From the NCBI GenBank assembly GCA_030432775.1, contig JAUILO010000040.1:1-17121 (forward strand): a stretch of DNA of 17,121 bases, in the 5' to 3' direction. The DNA is from Alphaproteobacteria bacterium. Lineage in GTDB: Bacteria > Pseudomonadota > Alphaproteobacteria > Micavibrionales > Micavibrionaceae. Both the position numbers and the translations under genes were made by a program. Shown here piece by piece: positions 7,444 to 15,136 of this stretch. The first letter of the stretch is position 1; every line of letters begins with the position of its first letter. The notes beneath the pieces were generated by a model. That model was not told the DNA's origin, did no database searches, and saw nothing but the letters and a program-made list of their open reading frames with translations.

Positions 7444-8844
7444 TTAAGCTATCTTCACTTCTTGTGCTGCGCGGTCTTCTTTTTGTTGCGGCGTTAAACC
7501 AAATAACGATAGGGCCTGCGTTTGCTTTTCTTCAAGCAGTTTGACATCAAAGCCATCGATCATTTCATTGAATAGGCGGAACCAGTTAACCTCTGCCTTT
7601 AGGTGCAGGAATACAGATCCCAGACCAAGCGCAGCACGATCCATAAAAACAAATTCTCTTGGCACGGTTACACCGCCAAATTCGCGAAGTTTTTGATGGA
7701 CTTGCTGCGCTGTTTCGCGGCCATATATGCCGCCAGTCGCCTCGCCAATTTTGCGTGTCTTGTCATCCATAACCGGCGCGTATAAAAAACGTGCCCAGAT
7801 GTTCAACGTATCAATAAGTTCTTTTGATAAATCCTTGAATCCCCATGTTTCATAGGCATGCACGGCGCGCGCGTTGTCGTTATTCATGAGCGCGTGGTAA
7901 AGATCAATAACGCCGCCGATAAATTGGGGCGGGAATATCCGGACACAGCCAAAATCAAGCAGATTGATTGTGTTGTCATCGCGCACTGTGTAATTGCCCA
8001 GATGCGGATCACCATGAATAACACCGTAATAATATAGTGGTACATACCATGCATTGAACATATTGGTGGCAAGGATGTTGCGCTGTTCTTGCGGGGCGCC
8101 GACAAAGTTCAGAATGGATTGCCCTTCCTGCCATGTACTAACCAGAAGACGTGATGTGGATAGGTCTTCGACAATTTCGGGGACGTGGACGTTCGCTGTA
8201 TCTTTGAGCATATGCTCATAAAGCTGGCAGTGGCGCGCTTCGAGTTTGTAATCCAGCTCTTCTTTCAAACGCGCGGCAAGTTCGGAGTGAATGTAGCGGG
8301 TGGAAATGGCTTTATCGTATCGTTCATAAAGAGAAAACATGATTTTGAGCTGGTTCAGATCGGCTTGAATTGCGGATTCCATATCCGGATATTGTAATTT
8401 GCACGCAACGCCCCGCCCGTCATGTAATGTAGCTTTATGCACTTGGCCAAGGCTGGCGGCGGCGGCAGATTCTTTTTCAAAATCCTTGAATTTGCTTTGC
8501 CAGTCCGCACCCAGCTCAGTTTTCATGCGGCGACGTACGAATGGCCATCCCATGGGCGGTGCGTTTGATTGCAGTTGTTGCAGGGCCGTTGCATATTCAG
8601 GAGGCAGAGCATCGGGAATTGTTGCCAGTATCTGGCCGACTTTCATCAATGGACCTTTAAGGTTGCCCAGAGATTTCAATAATTCTTCGGCATGTTCTTC
8701 GCGCTCGATTTTTCTGCCCAGATATTTTTCGCCAGCCAGTTTTGCAGCCAGACCAGCCATAGTGCCGGACACACGTCCGTAGCGCATGACACGCGTGCCT
8801 AGAGAGTTCTTATCCGAGGTTTTGTCATCGTCATTTTTATCCAT
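7444..8844 (-). CDS. ABC1/ADCK (COQ8/UbiB-family) atypical kinase
   Basis: 466 residues. The ABC1 family contains atypical protein-kinase-like ATPases needed for ubiquinone synthesis (bacterial UbiB, mitochondrial COQ8/ADCK3). Family signatures are intact: KxGQ (K68-Q71), the Ala-rich nucleotide loop AAAASLGQVH (127-136), the ATP-site Lys in VACKLQYP (K149), the catalytic-loop motif HGDPHLGN (277-284) and the metal-binding DFG (297-299). No C-terminal transmembrane pair is seen, unlike E. coli UbiB, which makes it closer in layout to COQ8-type proteins. It sits back to back with coq9, supporting a ubiquinone role. The ATG at 8844 has no clear ribosome binding site. A separate UbiB may exist elsewhere, so no symbol is given. 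Confidence 0.93.
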   Translation of the reverse strand: MDKNDDDKTSDKNSLGTRVMRYGRVSGTMAGLAAKLAGEKYLGRKIEREEHAEELLKSLGNLKGPLMKVGQILATIPDALPPEYATALQQLQSNAPPMGWPFVRRRMKTELGADWQSKFKDFEKESAAAASLGQVHKATLHDGRGVACKLQYPDMESAIQADLNQLKIMFSLYERYDKAISTRYIHSELAARLKEELDYKLEARHCQLYEHMLKDTANVHVPEIVEDLSTSRLLVSTWQEGQSILNFVGAPQEQRNILATNMFNAWYVPLYYYGVIHGDPHLGNYTVRDDNTINLLDFGCVRIFPPQFIGGVIDLYHALMNNDNARAVHAYETWGFKDLSKELIDTLNIWARFLYAPVMDDKTRKIGEATGGIYGRETAQQVHQKLREFGGVTVPREFVFMDRAALGLGSVFLHLKAEVNWFRLFNEMIDGFDVKLLEEKQTQALSLFGLTPQQKEDRAAQEVKIA

Positions 8845-8951
8845 ATCATCAAAATTGGTCAGGTAAGTTCGAAAGTCCAGTAAAAAGTTATCCCCGCCGC
8901 GTATTAAAACTTATGCAGATCTTCTATTGCTTCTGCTTTTTCTCTCGTTCA

Positions 8952-8960
8952 TGGTATAAT
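8952..8960 (+). promoter_or_regulatory. Extended -10 promoter for coq9
   Basis: TGGTATAAT (TGn plus a perfect -10 at 8955-8960) lies in the divergent COQ8-like/coq9 gap. A second TATAAT overlaps the start codon (8964-8969). Transcription from the first box would begin at about 8967, at or next to the ATG at 8968, giving a leaderless mRNA. No matching -35 is obvious. Confidence 0.45.
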
Positions 8961-8967
8961 TTGTATA

Positions 8968-9567
8968 ATGGGTACGGATATGGATTTAAACGAGATACGC
9001 GACACTATTATTGAGTCAGTTTTACCGTCTGTCGCTTTTGACGGCTGGAATATGGCTTCTTTGGAAGATGCCGCCCGTCAGAGTGGTTTGGACAGCGATA
9101 TTGTGCATGCAGTATTCCCTGGCGGTGTTAGCGAAGCGGTGGGGTATTTCTCCGACTGGGCAGACCGCAAGATGCTGGAAGTACTTGCTTGTGAAAATAT
9201 CGAAGATCTTAGAATTCGTGACCGTATACGCTGCGCAGTGTTTGCGCGTCTTGGTGTCTTGGAGCCGCATAAGGAGGCTGTTAAACTGGCCATGTCTTAT
9301 TGGTCGATGCCTGCACGCAGCGGACAGGCAGGAAGATCAATCTGGAGCAGTGCCGATTGCATATGGAACTGGGCTGGGGATCAATCGACCGATTATAATC
9401 ATTATACTAAACGGGGGCTGCTCTGCGGTGTTATATCTTCTACAACACTGGCTTGGCTGAATGATGATAGTGAAGATATGGCCGTTACCGCAGCGTTTTT
9501 AGACAGACGTATTGAAAATGTAATGAAGTTAGGCCGTTTTATTGGTCGTTTTAAAAAAGCATCTTAA
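8968..9567 (+). CDS. coq9: COQ9-family ubiquinone biosynthesis protein
   Basis: 199 residues. COQ9 proteins bind lipid and help present polyprenyl intermediates to the ubiquinone hydroxylase COQ7; the family is typical of mitochondria and Alphaproteobacteria. Family blocks are FDGWNMASLEDAA (24-36), FPGG (50-53), IRDRIRCAVFARL (83-95), ADCIWNWAGDQSTDYNHYTKR-type block (129-149) and FLDRRIENV (177-185). The N-terminal part has the TetR-like helical fold known for COQ9. No signal peptide is present. ATG 8968 and ATG 8980 are both possible starts; neither has a clear Shine-Dalgarno, and an extended -10 sits just upstream, hinting at a leaderless transcript. The next gene follows after 31 bp and is probably cotranscribed. 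Confidence 0.95.
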   Translation: MGTDMDLNEIRDTIIESVLPSVAFDGWNMASLEDAARQSGLDSDIVHAVFPGGVSEAVGYFSDWADRKMLEVLACENIEDLRIRDRIRCAVFARLGVLEPHKEAVKLAMSYWSMPARSGQAGRSIWSSADCIWNWAGDQSTDYNHYTKRGLLCGVISSTTLAWLNDDSEDMAVTAAFLDRRIENVMKLGRFIGRFKKAS

Positions 9568-9598
9568 TGGCGCATGGAAAGGATAAGGATTAAACGTA

Positions 9599-10336
9599 AT
9601 GATGTATAGAATAATTAAACTAGGATTGATTGTTATCTGCGTCATCAGTGTTAGTCAGGGTGTTGCATATGCCAAGGGTGGGTTTCCTGATTTGTTGCCA
9701 AAGATGTTTCCTTCAATATTCAAAGACAAATCGGATGAAGGTCCTGATCCGTCTGAAACTTTGCAGGCGCCGTTCATCAATCCGGATGAAAAGAATTTGG
9801 GTGATGATAATGCGCTTGGTATTCCTTACCAAAGCTATCATGAAGATGATAAGCTTTTATCAAAACCGCACCGTAGTGGCGAACAAGTTGAAAAATGGCT
9901 GACGAATTCCTTATCAGATATTTTAACATTCAACCACACAAATTATAATGAGCGCCGTAAGGTCTATTTCGGTTATATGAGCCGCGAAGGTTTTATTGAA
10001 TATGAAACATTCTTGAAGAATGCCAATCTGCTTGGCGCACTTAAAGCCAAGAACATGACGTTGCAAACTTACGTTGATTCCAGCTCGGAAAAGGTCAGCA
10101 AGGGGTTGATTATTCACGAAGGCCCGGTTGCAGGTCGTTATCGTTGGATGTTCAGAGTCCCTGTTGTCATGAACTTCTTACCAATCGATACTGTCAATTA
10201 TGATGATGATAAGACGATAGATAGTAAGAAATTCTATATTATTATGCAGGTTGGTCGTGTAAAAGGTACAAATCCAGAAGATGATGGCGATGGCTTGCAA
10301 ATAGAAACTTGGGAAGTTAAACCAAGAAAAAAATAA
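9599..10336 (+). CDS. Exported DotI/IcmL-like protein
   Basis: 245 residues. The N-terminus is a signal peptide: a short basic start, a hydrophobic stretch (about 8-22) and a likely cleavage site after AYA (residue 25). A Pro/Asp-rich linker of about 70 residues follows. The C-terminal part (about 97-245) has the pattern I associate with DotI/IcmL of type IVB secretion systems: VEKWL (97-101), a FNHTNYNERR segment (111-120), SREGFIEYETFL (128-139), then GRYRWMFRVPVVMNF (179-193). In Dot/Icm systems DotI is an inner-membrane component with a periplasmic domain; here the anchor seems cleavable. No other secretion gene is nearby, so a stand-alone function is likely and unknown. AAGGA (9585-9589) is 9 nt before the ATG. 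Family match is by eye only. Confidence 0.7.
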   Translation: MMYRIIKLGLIVICVISVSQGVAYAKGGFPDLLPKMFPSIFKDKSDEGPDPSETLQAPFINPDEKNLGDDNALGIPYQSYHEDDKLLSKPHRSGEQVEKWLTNSLSDILTFNHTNYNERRKVYFGYMSREGFIEYETFLKNANLLGALKAKNMTLQTYVDSSSEKVSKGLIIHEGPVAGRYRWMFRVPVVMNFLPIDTVNYDDDKTIDSKKFYIIMQVGRVKGTNPEDDGDGLQIETWEVKPRKK

Positions 10337-10380
10337 GCCAGCGTTCATATAAGTAACTTTAAACAAGCACAGCGAGAGCG

Positions 10381-10402
10381 AGGATGCATGCGTCCTTTTT
10401 TT
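10381..10402 (+). terminator. Terminator-like hairpin just upstream of gapR
   Basis: AGGATG (10381-10386) pairs with CGTCCT (10391-10396), with one G-T pair, around a CATG loop, followed by a run of seven T (10396-10402). It sits 22 bp before the gapR ATG, leaving no room for a promoter between. It could end the coq9 transcript, or act as an attenuator for gapR. Confidence 0.6.
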
Positions 10403-10424
10403 CGTTAAAGAGGAGATTAAGACG

Positions 10425-10766
10425 ATGTCTGAAACAAACATAACAACATTCCCTGCAAGTGAAGACGAAGAAGCTGAAGTGGCAACTACTTCAGCTGCGC
10501 CAGCACCAAAAGAAGGTGAAACAAGAGAAGTCGGTGGTATCACCGGAGATCGTTTGAGAGCATTTGTTGAAAGAGTTGAGCGTCTTGAAGAAGAAAAAAC
10601 AGCGCTTATGGAAGACATCAAAGAAATTTATGGTGAAGCCAAGGCTGTTGGTTTTGACGTGAAAACTTTGCGTACACTGGTTAAATTGCGCAAAATGGAT
10701 ACAGAAAAACGCCGTGAAGAAGACGAGCTTCTTGAGCTATATAAATCTGCGATTGGCTTGCTTTAG
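10425..10766 (+). CDS. gapR: GapR-family nucleoid-associated protein (DUF2312)
   Basis: 113 residues. GapR of Caulobacter binds AT-rich, overtwisted DNA ahead of replication and transcription forks and stimulates type II topoisomerases; it is conserved across Alphaproteobacteria. The conserved domain spans about residues 42-113: GDRLRAFVERVERLEEEK (coiled coil), DIKEIYGEAKAVGFDVKTLR, then LVKLRKMDTEKRREEDELLELYKSAIG. An extra acidic, Ala/Thr-rich N-terminal tail of about 40 residues makes it longer than the roughly 90-residue Caulobacter protein. A strong site (AAAGAGGAG, 10407-10415) lies 9 nt before the ATG. The hairpin at 10381-10402 is in its leader region. Confidence 0.95.
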   Translation: MSETNITTFPASEDEEAEVATTSAAPAPKEGETREVGGITGDRLRAFVERVERLEEEKTALMEDIKEIYGEAKAVGFDVKTLRTLVKLRKMDTEKRREEDELLELYKSAIGLL

Positions 10767-10815
10767 CCTATAGGCGCAAGAGCCTGAATTGGCCTCACAT
10801 CAGCCCTTAAGATGT

Positions 10816-10845
10816 TTTCGTAATTCTATATTTCGTAATTCTATA
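10816..10845. repeat. Perfect 15-bp tandem duplication
   Basis: TTTCGTAATTCTATA occurs twice head to tail (10816-10830 and 10831-10845) in the 85-bp gap between the convergent gapR and the 10852-11256 gene, 6 bp before the latter's stop codon. No clear terminator is seen in this gap. Function unknown; probably a slippage product. Confidence 0.9.
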
Positions 10846-10851
10846 TAGTGA

Positions 10852-11256
10852 TTAGTGAATTGTATCGGATTGCGGGAAGATATTGATCAAAGAAAGCAGA
10901 TCGTCCAGATTGTACCCGTTATAGGCCCAGTTGGTCGGTCTGTCTTGTGTTAACCTTTCCAGCAAGTTGAGCTGTTTGACTGCTCTTGGTAGTGGAGCAA
11001 GCATTTCCAACGGGATCCCAAGTTCGGAAAATTTGCGCGATAGCATCTCCAGCAAGAGTTTTTCCTGACGGATATATGCTATTTCTACTTTGTGATCTTC
11101 GGGGATGTGACGGCGTAATCTTCGCATTTGTGCCATCATGGCATTTTGGTTGATTATAGCGTGAACCGTTTGTCCTGATTCTCCGGAAAGAACCTGTTCC
11201 AGCTTCTTTTTCTTTAATGTTTTGCGCAATTCTTGTCGCCTATTCATAGATGGCAT
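10852..11256 (-). CDS. Hypothetical basic, helical protein
   Basis: 134 residues, no family recognised. The first 20 residues are strongly basic (NRRQELRKTLKKKK), followed by a helix-rich segment with MMAQMRRLRRHI and a Leu-rich stretch (EKLLLEMLSRKFSELGI). No membrane segment or signal peptide is seen. The composition suggests a nucleic-acid or protein-binding role, but that is a guess. AAGGAGG lies 4 nt before the ATG at 11256, rather close; the in-frame ATG at 11247 would give 13 nt. It has a good promoter of its own (11276-11304) and is divergent from the gene at 11448. Confidence 0.75.
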   Translation of the reverse strand: MPSMNRRQELRKTLKKKKLEQVLSGESGQTVHAIINQNAMMAQMRRLRRHIPEDHKVEIAYIRQEKLLLEMLSRKFSELGIPLEMLAPLPRAVKQLNLLERLTQDRPTNWAYNGYNLDDLLSLINIFPQSDTIH

Positions 11257-11275
11257 TATGCCTCCTTATAACTTC

Positions 11276-11304
11276 ATTATCTCATTTTTTTACTAATATT
11301 TCAA
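11276..11304 (-). promoter_or_regulatory. Sigma-70-type promoter for the 10852-11256 gene
   Basis: On the - strand, TTGAAA (-35, 11299-11304), a 17-bp spacer and GATAAT (-10, 11276-11281); five of six consensus bases in each box. The expected start lies just before the AAGGAGG site. Confidence 0.6.
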
Positions 11305-11326
11305 TAAATCCGCGCTAATAGGGGCT

Positions 11327-11355
11327 TTGAGGATGCTGCGATGCGTCGTTAAAAT
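11327..11355 (+). promoter_or_regulatory. Possible promoter for the 11448-12056 gene
   Basis: TTGAGG (-35, 11327-11332), 17-bp spacer, TAAAAT (-10, 11350-11355). It would give a leader of about 85 nt. It lies back to back with the promoter at 11276-11304. Confidence 0.4.
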
Positions 11356-11447
11356 TATTAATTCAAATGCAGTCTATTATTAACCAGTCCTTTACTCAGG
11401 TTTCGTAAATTGGGTACAGGAATGCATATATCATTAGTGTGGGAGCT

Positions 11448-12056
11448 ATGAAAACACAGTCTATCAACGATATAATGAATGATATGACCAGCCGGATTAG
11501 TGGCGGGGAAGACTTGTTTGTGCATGAAGGACGTCGCTATGATAAAGAGCTTGTTCTGGGCGATCAACCAATTGACATTACCAAAATTTTTATCCGTTTA
11601 GACCCTGTATTCGCCTCGCTTTACAAGCAATATACCGATGCGAATTCAATGTATGAAACATTGGTCAAAACCAATGGCAAGGATGATCCGATGGCTGAGG
11701 TTGCGCTTGACCAACGGGATAGCGCAGAAAGTGCGCTCGAAACCCGTACAATTGAACTTAAAGGTGACCGCGATATTATGTTACGCGCGGTCAATGAACT
11801 GCGTATTACGAATGAAGATATTCGTATTTTGAAATCGCGGAAGCAAAACCATCAATTTATGCGCGAGCAGAATATTCTCTCTCGTCGCGACATGAAAGAA
11901 AAAGCAAAGAAAGAAGGCGAAAAGGGCATGTATTGGGTGTTCTGGCTTTTAATGCTTTTGGATCAAACATTAGAATTAACGCGCACAAATTTGAATGTGG
12001 CAGGACAGTTTTCAATGGCATCTGCGATGCCTGAAAAAGAGGTCGCCTGCGCGTAG
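11448..12056 (+). CDS. Hypothetical helical protein
   Basis: 202 residues from ATG 11448; a GTG at 11439 would add three. GGGAG (11441-11445) is only 2 nt from the ATG, so the start is not firm. No family is recognised. The middle (about 60-145) is charged and probably helical or coiled coil (ALDQRDSAESALETRTIEL, RDIMLRAVNELRITNEDI). Near the C-terminus a short hydrophobic patch (MYWVFWLLMLLDQ) is the only possible membrane-contact segment and is short for a transmembrane helix. The protein ends in ACA. It is a single-gene unit between a divergent neighbour and a bidirectional terminator. Confidence 0.75.
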   Translation: MKTQSINDIMNDMTSRISGGEDLFVHEGRRYDKELVLGDQPIDITKIFIRLDPVFASLYKQYTDANSMYETLVKTNGKDDPMAEVALDQRDSAESALETRTIELKGDRDIMLRAVNELRITNEDIRILKSRKQNHQFMREQNILSRRDMKEKAKKEGEKGMYWVFWLLMLLDQTLELTRTNLNVAGQFSMASAMPEKEVACA

Positions 12057-12080
12057 AGTTTCATTCCTCCAGTATAGAAA

Positions 12081-12116
12081 AAACCTTCTCGTAGAATTAC
12101 TGGAAGGTTTCTTCTT
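12081..12116. terminator. Bidirectional terminator between convergent genes
   Basis: AAACCTTC (12081-12088) pairs with GAAGGTTT (12103-12110). A T-rich run follows on the + strand (cttctttt) and a T6 run follows on the - strand (opposite 12078-12083). It can end the 11448-12056 gene and also acsA, whose stop is at 12170. A second stem, TCCAGTA (12068-12074) with TACTGGA (12098-12104), overlaps its right arm. Confidence 0.75.
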
Positions 12117-12169
12117 TTGTATCGGTATTTATTCCAAAAATTATTTGAATCAGTTTGCGTCTTGCTTGA

Positions 12170-14134
12170 TTATAGATTCTGTCTGTTGGCAATCAGGCCT
12201 TCAACAACAGCTGGGTCGGCAAGGGTTGATGTATCGCCGAGCTGGTTTTCCTCATGTGCGGCAATTTTGCGTAGAATGCGGCGCATGATTTTACCTGAAC
12301 GTGTTTTCGGCAATCCGGGTGCGAATTGTATGGCGTCAATTGTCGCAATCGGACCGATGATTTTTCGGACAATCTGGACAATTTCTTTCTTCAGATCGTC
12401 TGTTTCGGCAACGCCTTCTGAAATTGTGACATAAGCATAGATACCCTGGCCTTTTATATCATGAGGAAAACCAACCACAGCTGATTCTGCGACATGTGCG
12501 TGTTCGTTAATGGCGCTTTCGATCTCAGCAGTGCCGAGGCGATGACCGGATACATTAATGACATCGTCCATGCGTCCTGTAATCCAGTAATAACCATCTT
12601 CATCACGGCGACAGCCATCACCGGTAAAATAAGAGCCGGGGAAGGTTGTGAAATAGGTCAGAATAAATCGGTCATGGTCTTTATAAACGGTGCGCATCTG
12701 GCCAGGCCAGCTATCTTTAATGATCAGCGCGCCTTCACATTTGCCGTTAAGTTCTTTGCCGTCAGTATCAACGATTGCGGGCTGTATGCCGAAGAACGGT
12801 TTTGTTGCCGATCCTGGCTTTGTGGCAATAGCGCCGGGGATCGGTGTTATCATATGGCCTCCGGTTTCTGTTTGCCACCACGTGTCCACAATAGGGCAGC
12901 GTTCATCACCCACCACTTTGTGGTACCAAAGCCATGCTTCATGGTTAATCGGCTCACCAACAGTACCTAAAATACGCAAGGATGCCCGGCTTGTTTTCTT
13001 GACGGCCTCATCGCCCTCTTTTAAAAGGGCGCGAATGGCTGTAGGAGCGGTGTAGAAGATATTAACCTTGTGCTTGTCCACGACTTGCCAGAAACGTCCG
13101 CAATCCGGGTAATTGGGAATTCCTTCGAATAATAATGACGTTGCCGCGTTGGCCAGTGGCCCGAACACAATATATGAGTGGCCTGTAATCCAGCCAACAT
13201 CGGCGGTACACCAATATATATCACCGTCTTTATAATCGAAGGTGATTTCGTGGGTCAGGCTTGTGTAAACCATATAGCCGCCTGTTGTGTGCAGAACGCC
13301 TTTTGGTTTGCCGGTTGATCCGGATGTATAAAGGATAAATAACGGATCTTCGGCGTTCATTTCTTCGCATGGACAATCTGTGCTTTGGTTCTCGACCAGA
13401 TCATGCCACCAGATATCGCAATTACCGTTCCATTCGATGTTTCCGCCTGTGCGTCTTAGAACAAGGACGGTGTGGACATCAGGGCAGCTTTTAATCGCTT
13501 CATCGACATTCTTTTTAAGCGGTATTTGTTTTCCCCCGCGCAGACCTTCATCGGCTGTGAGTACCACATCTGATTCACAATCCAGAATACGGTCACGCAG
13601 CGAGTCCGGTGAAAACCCGCCAAAGACCACAGAGTGCACTGCGCCAATACGCGCGCAAGCCAGCATCGCATAGGCCGCTTCCAAAACCATTGGCATATAG
13701 ATCGTGACGCGATCACCTTTTTTTACGCCGCGCTCTTTTAGGCCGTTGGCCAATTTTGATACTTCGTCTTTGAGCTGTGCGTATGTCACTTTTTTGTCAG
13801 TGTCCGGATCATCACCTTCCCAGATAAAGGCGATTTGATCGGCTCTTTCCGGCAAATGTCTGTCGATACAGTTATACGCAGCGTTTAACACACCATCTTC
13901 GTACCATTTGATATGAAGGTCATCTTTATCATAGCTTACATTTTTGATGGTTTGCGGTTTTTTAAACCATGTGATGCGCTCTGCCATATCTGCCCAGAAC
14001 CCTTCGGGGTCTGTGACGGATTTATTGTATAGCTCATCATATTTTTCGGCATCAATATGCGCAGATTTTGCCAGTTCTTCTGAAGGCGGGAATATTTCGT
14101 GGTGATCTTGTGAATTGGAGGCTGGCTCTGACAT
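12170..14134 (-). CDS. acsA: Acetyl-CoA synthetase (AMP-forming)
   Basis: 654 residues, full length for Acs. It activates acetate with ATP to acetyl-AMP and then forms acetyl-CoA, feeding the TCA or glyoxylate cycle and lipid synthesis. Signatures are the ATP loop YTSGSTGKPKGV (269-280), ADVGWITGHSYIVFGPL (311-327), WWQTETGG (419-426), the hinge region ITGRMDDVINVSGHRLGT (518-534) and PKTRSGK (609-615), whose Lys615 is the catalytic residue controlled by acetylation in studied bacteria. The ATG is preceded by a GAGAG-type site. It stands alone, 135 bp from the EamA gene upstream. No defect is seen. Confidence 0.98.
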   Translation of the reverse strand: MSEPASNSQDHHEIFPPSEELAKSAHIDAEKYDELYNKSVTDPEGFWADMAERITWFKKPQTIKNVSYDKDDLHIKWYEDGVLNAAYNCIDRHLPERADQIAFIWEGDDPDTDKKVTYAQLKDEVSKLANGLKERGVKKGDRVTIYMPMVLEAAYAMLACARIGAVHSVVFGGFSPDSLRDRILDCESDVVLTADEGLRGGKQIPLKKNVDEAIKSCPDVHTVLVLRRTGGNIEWNGNCDIWWHDLVENQSTDCPCEEMNAEDPLFILYTSGSTGKPKGVLHTTGGYMVYTSLTHEITFDYKDGDIYWCTADVGWITGHSYIVFGPLANAATSLLFEGIPNYPDCGRFWQVVDKHKVNIFYTAPTAIRALLKEGDEAVKKTSRASLRILGTVGEPINHEAWLWYHKVVGDERCPIVDTWWQTETGGHMITPIPGAIATKPGSATKPFFGIQPAIVDTDGKELNGKCEGALIIKDSWPGQMRTVYKDHDRFILTYFTTFPGSYFTGDGCRRDEDGYYWITGRMDDVINVSGHRLGTAEIESAINEHAHVAESAVVGFPHDIKGQGIYAYVTISEGVAETDDLKKEIVQIVRKIIGPIATIDAIQFAPGLPKTRSGKIMRRILRKIAAHEENQLGDTSTLADPAVVEGLIANRQNL

Positions 14135-14269
14135 ATAATTCTCTCTTCTAATGGTTAGAAAATAATTATGGTTAACGCATGTGGAGTCTTATGAAGCAGT
14201 AATATAAATAGCATATGGCTATATGAATGTTGAGGTTGAATTGTTGCGCGCTGCACAATCGTTGGAAGT

Positions 14270-15136
14270 TTATTCGGCAGACGCAGTCTTCTCGGATTTT
14301 TTGAATAGGGTCAGGCGCCTGAAATTGATAATTCCAATTCCGAATAAAACAATAATTCCGCCCATGATAATTTCGCGCGTTAGTTCTTCGCCAAGCATAA
14401 AGTAACTGCCGATAATAGCGACTATGGGCTGTAGCATTAAAAACGGTGTTATATATTGTGCCGGATAACGCGCCATAAGGTCACTCCAGACAAAAGTCAT
14501 GATGCCCATTAATCCTATTTGGTAGACAAGCACAAAGCCGATTGTAAGCGGATCTGCATCTATGAATGATTGTACTTGATGGTCTTCAAGCATGTATGTT
14601 GCTATCAGGGCGATAGGGATGCTCATTAAATATGAATAGGAAAGAAAAGCGGCGGGTTTTATATGTCCTGTGCGTTTCATGGCCAGCGAGCCTGCCGACC
14701 AGAAGAACGCAGCAGCCAGCACCATGAATGCGCCAAAGGGTGCTGATAAGATATCCGGCGCGCCGAACACAACAATTAATCCGGAAAGGGCGATGATGAT
14801 GCCTGTTGTGGTGTATATGCCAAAGCGCTCTTTGAATAAGAACCACGCCAGAACGAGAGTGAAGGGCTGGGCGCTTTGGACCAAAATGATGAAACTATTG
14901 CTGGAAACGTAATCAAGCGCGATATAGGCGCAGATCAGGTTGCCAGAGACAAAAAAGAGCGATACAGGAATGAGTTTTATCAAATCGCTAAGGCTTATTC
15001 TTCCGGCGAAAGGAAGAAATAAGAGCCCTGTACCAATAAAACGCACCAGATTAAGCGATATTGGTTCGACCATTTGTACGCCCATTTTAATGACGGGTAT
15101 ATGCAGTCCCCATGTGATAATCACGGTGATAAGCAA
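14270..15136 (-). CDS. EamA/DMT-superfamily transporter
   Basis: About 288 residues with roughly ten hydrophobic segments in two halves, the layout of the drug/metabolite transporter superfamily (two EamA domains). Early motifs fit: TWGLHIPVIKMGV near the N-terminus, LNLVRFIGTGLLFLPFAG, then LIVVFGAP before the second half. It is an inner-membrane carrier of unknown substrate. The 5' end is odd. The best canonical start is TTG at 15136, with no ribosome binding site, and it would begin inside the first helix. The frame stays open to 15196 and reads LNKKDLTLL just upstream, which looks like genuine EamA N-terminus, yet contains no ATG or GTG. ATA (15175) or ATT (15184) could be used, or the start codon has mutated. 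Confidence 0.85.
   Translation of the reverse strand: MLITVIITWGLHIPVIKMGVQMVEPISLNLVRFIGTGLLFLPFAGRISLSDLIKLIPVSLFFVSGNLICAYIALDYVSSNSFIILVQSAQPFTLVLAWFLFKERFGIYTTTGIIIALSGLIVVFGAPDILSAPFGAFMVLAAAFFWSAGSLAMKRTGHIKPAAFLSYSYLMSIPIALIATYMLEDHQVQSFIDADPLTIGFVLVYQIGLMGIMTFVWSDLMARYPAQYITPFLMLQPIVAIIGSYFMLGEELTREIIMGGIIVLFGIGIINFRRLTLFKKSEKTASAE

Noticed and set aside
14208..14222. Inverted repeat ATAGC-n5-GCTAT upstream of acsA
   Set aside because: Short, AT-rich and of a size expected by chance; no link to a promoter could be shown.
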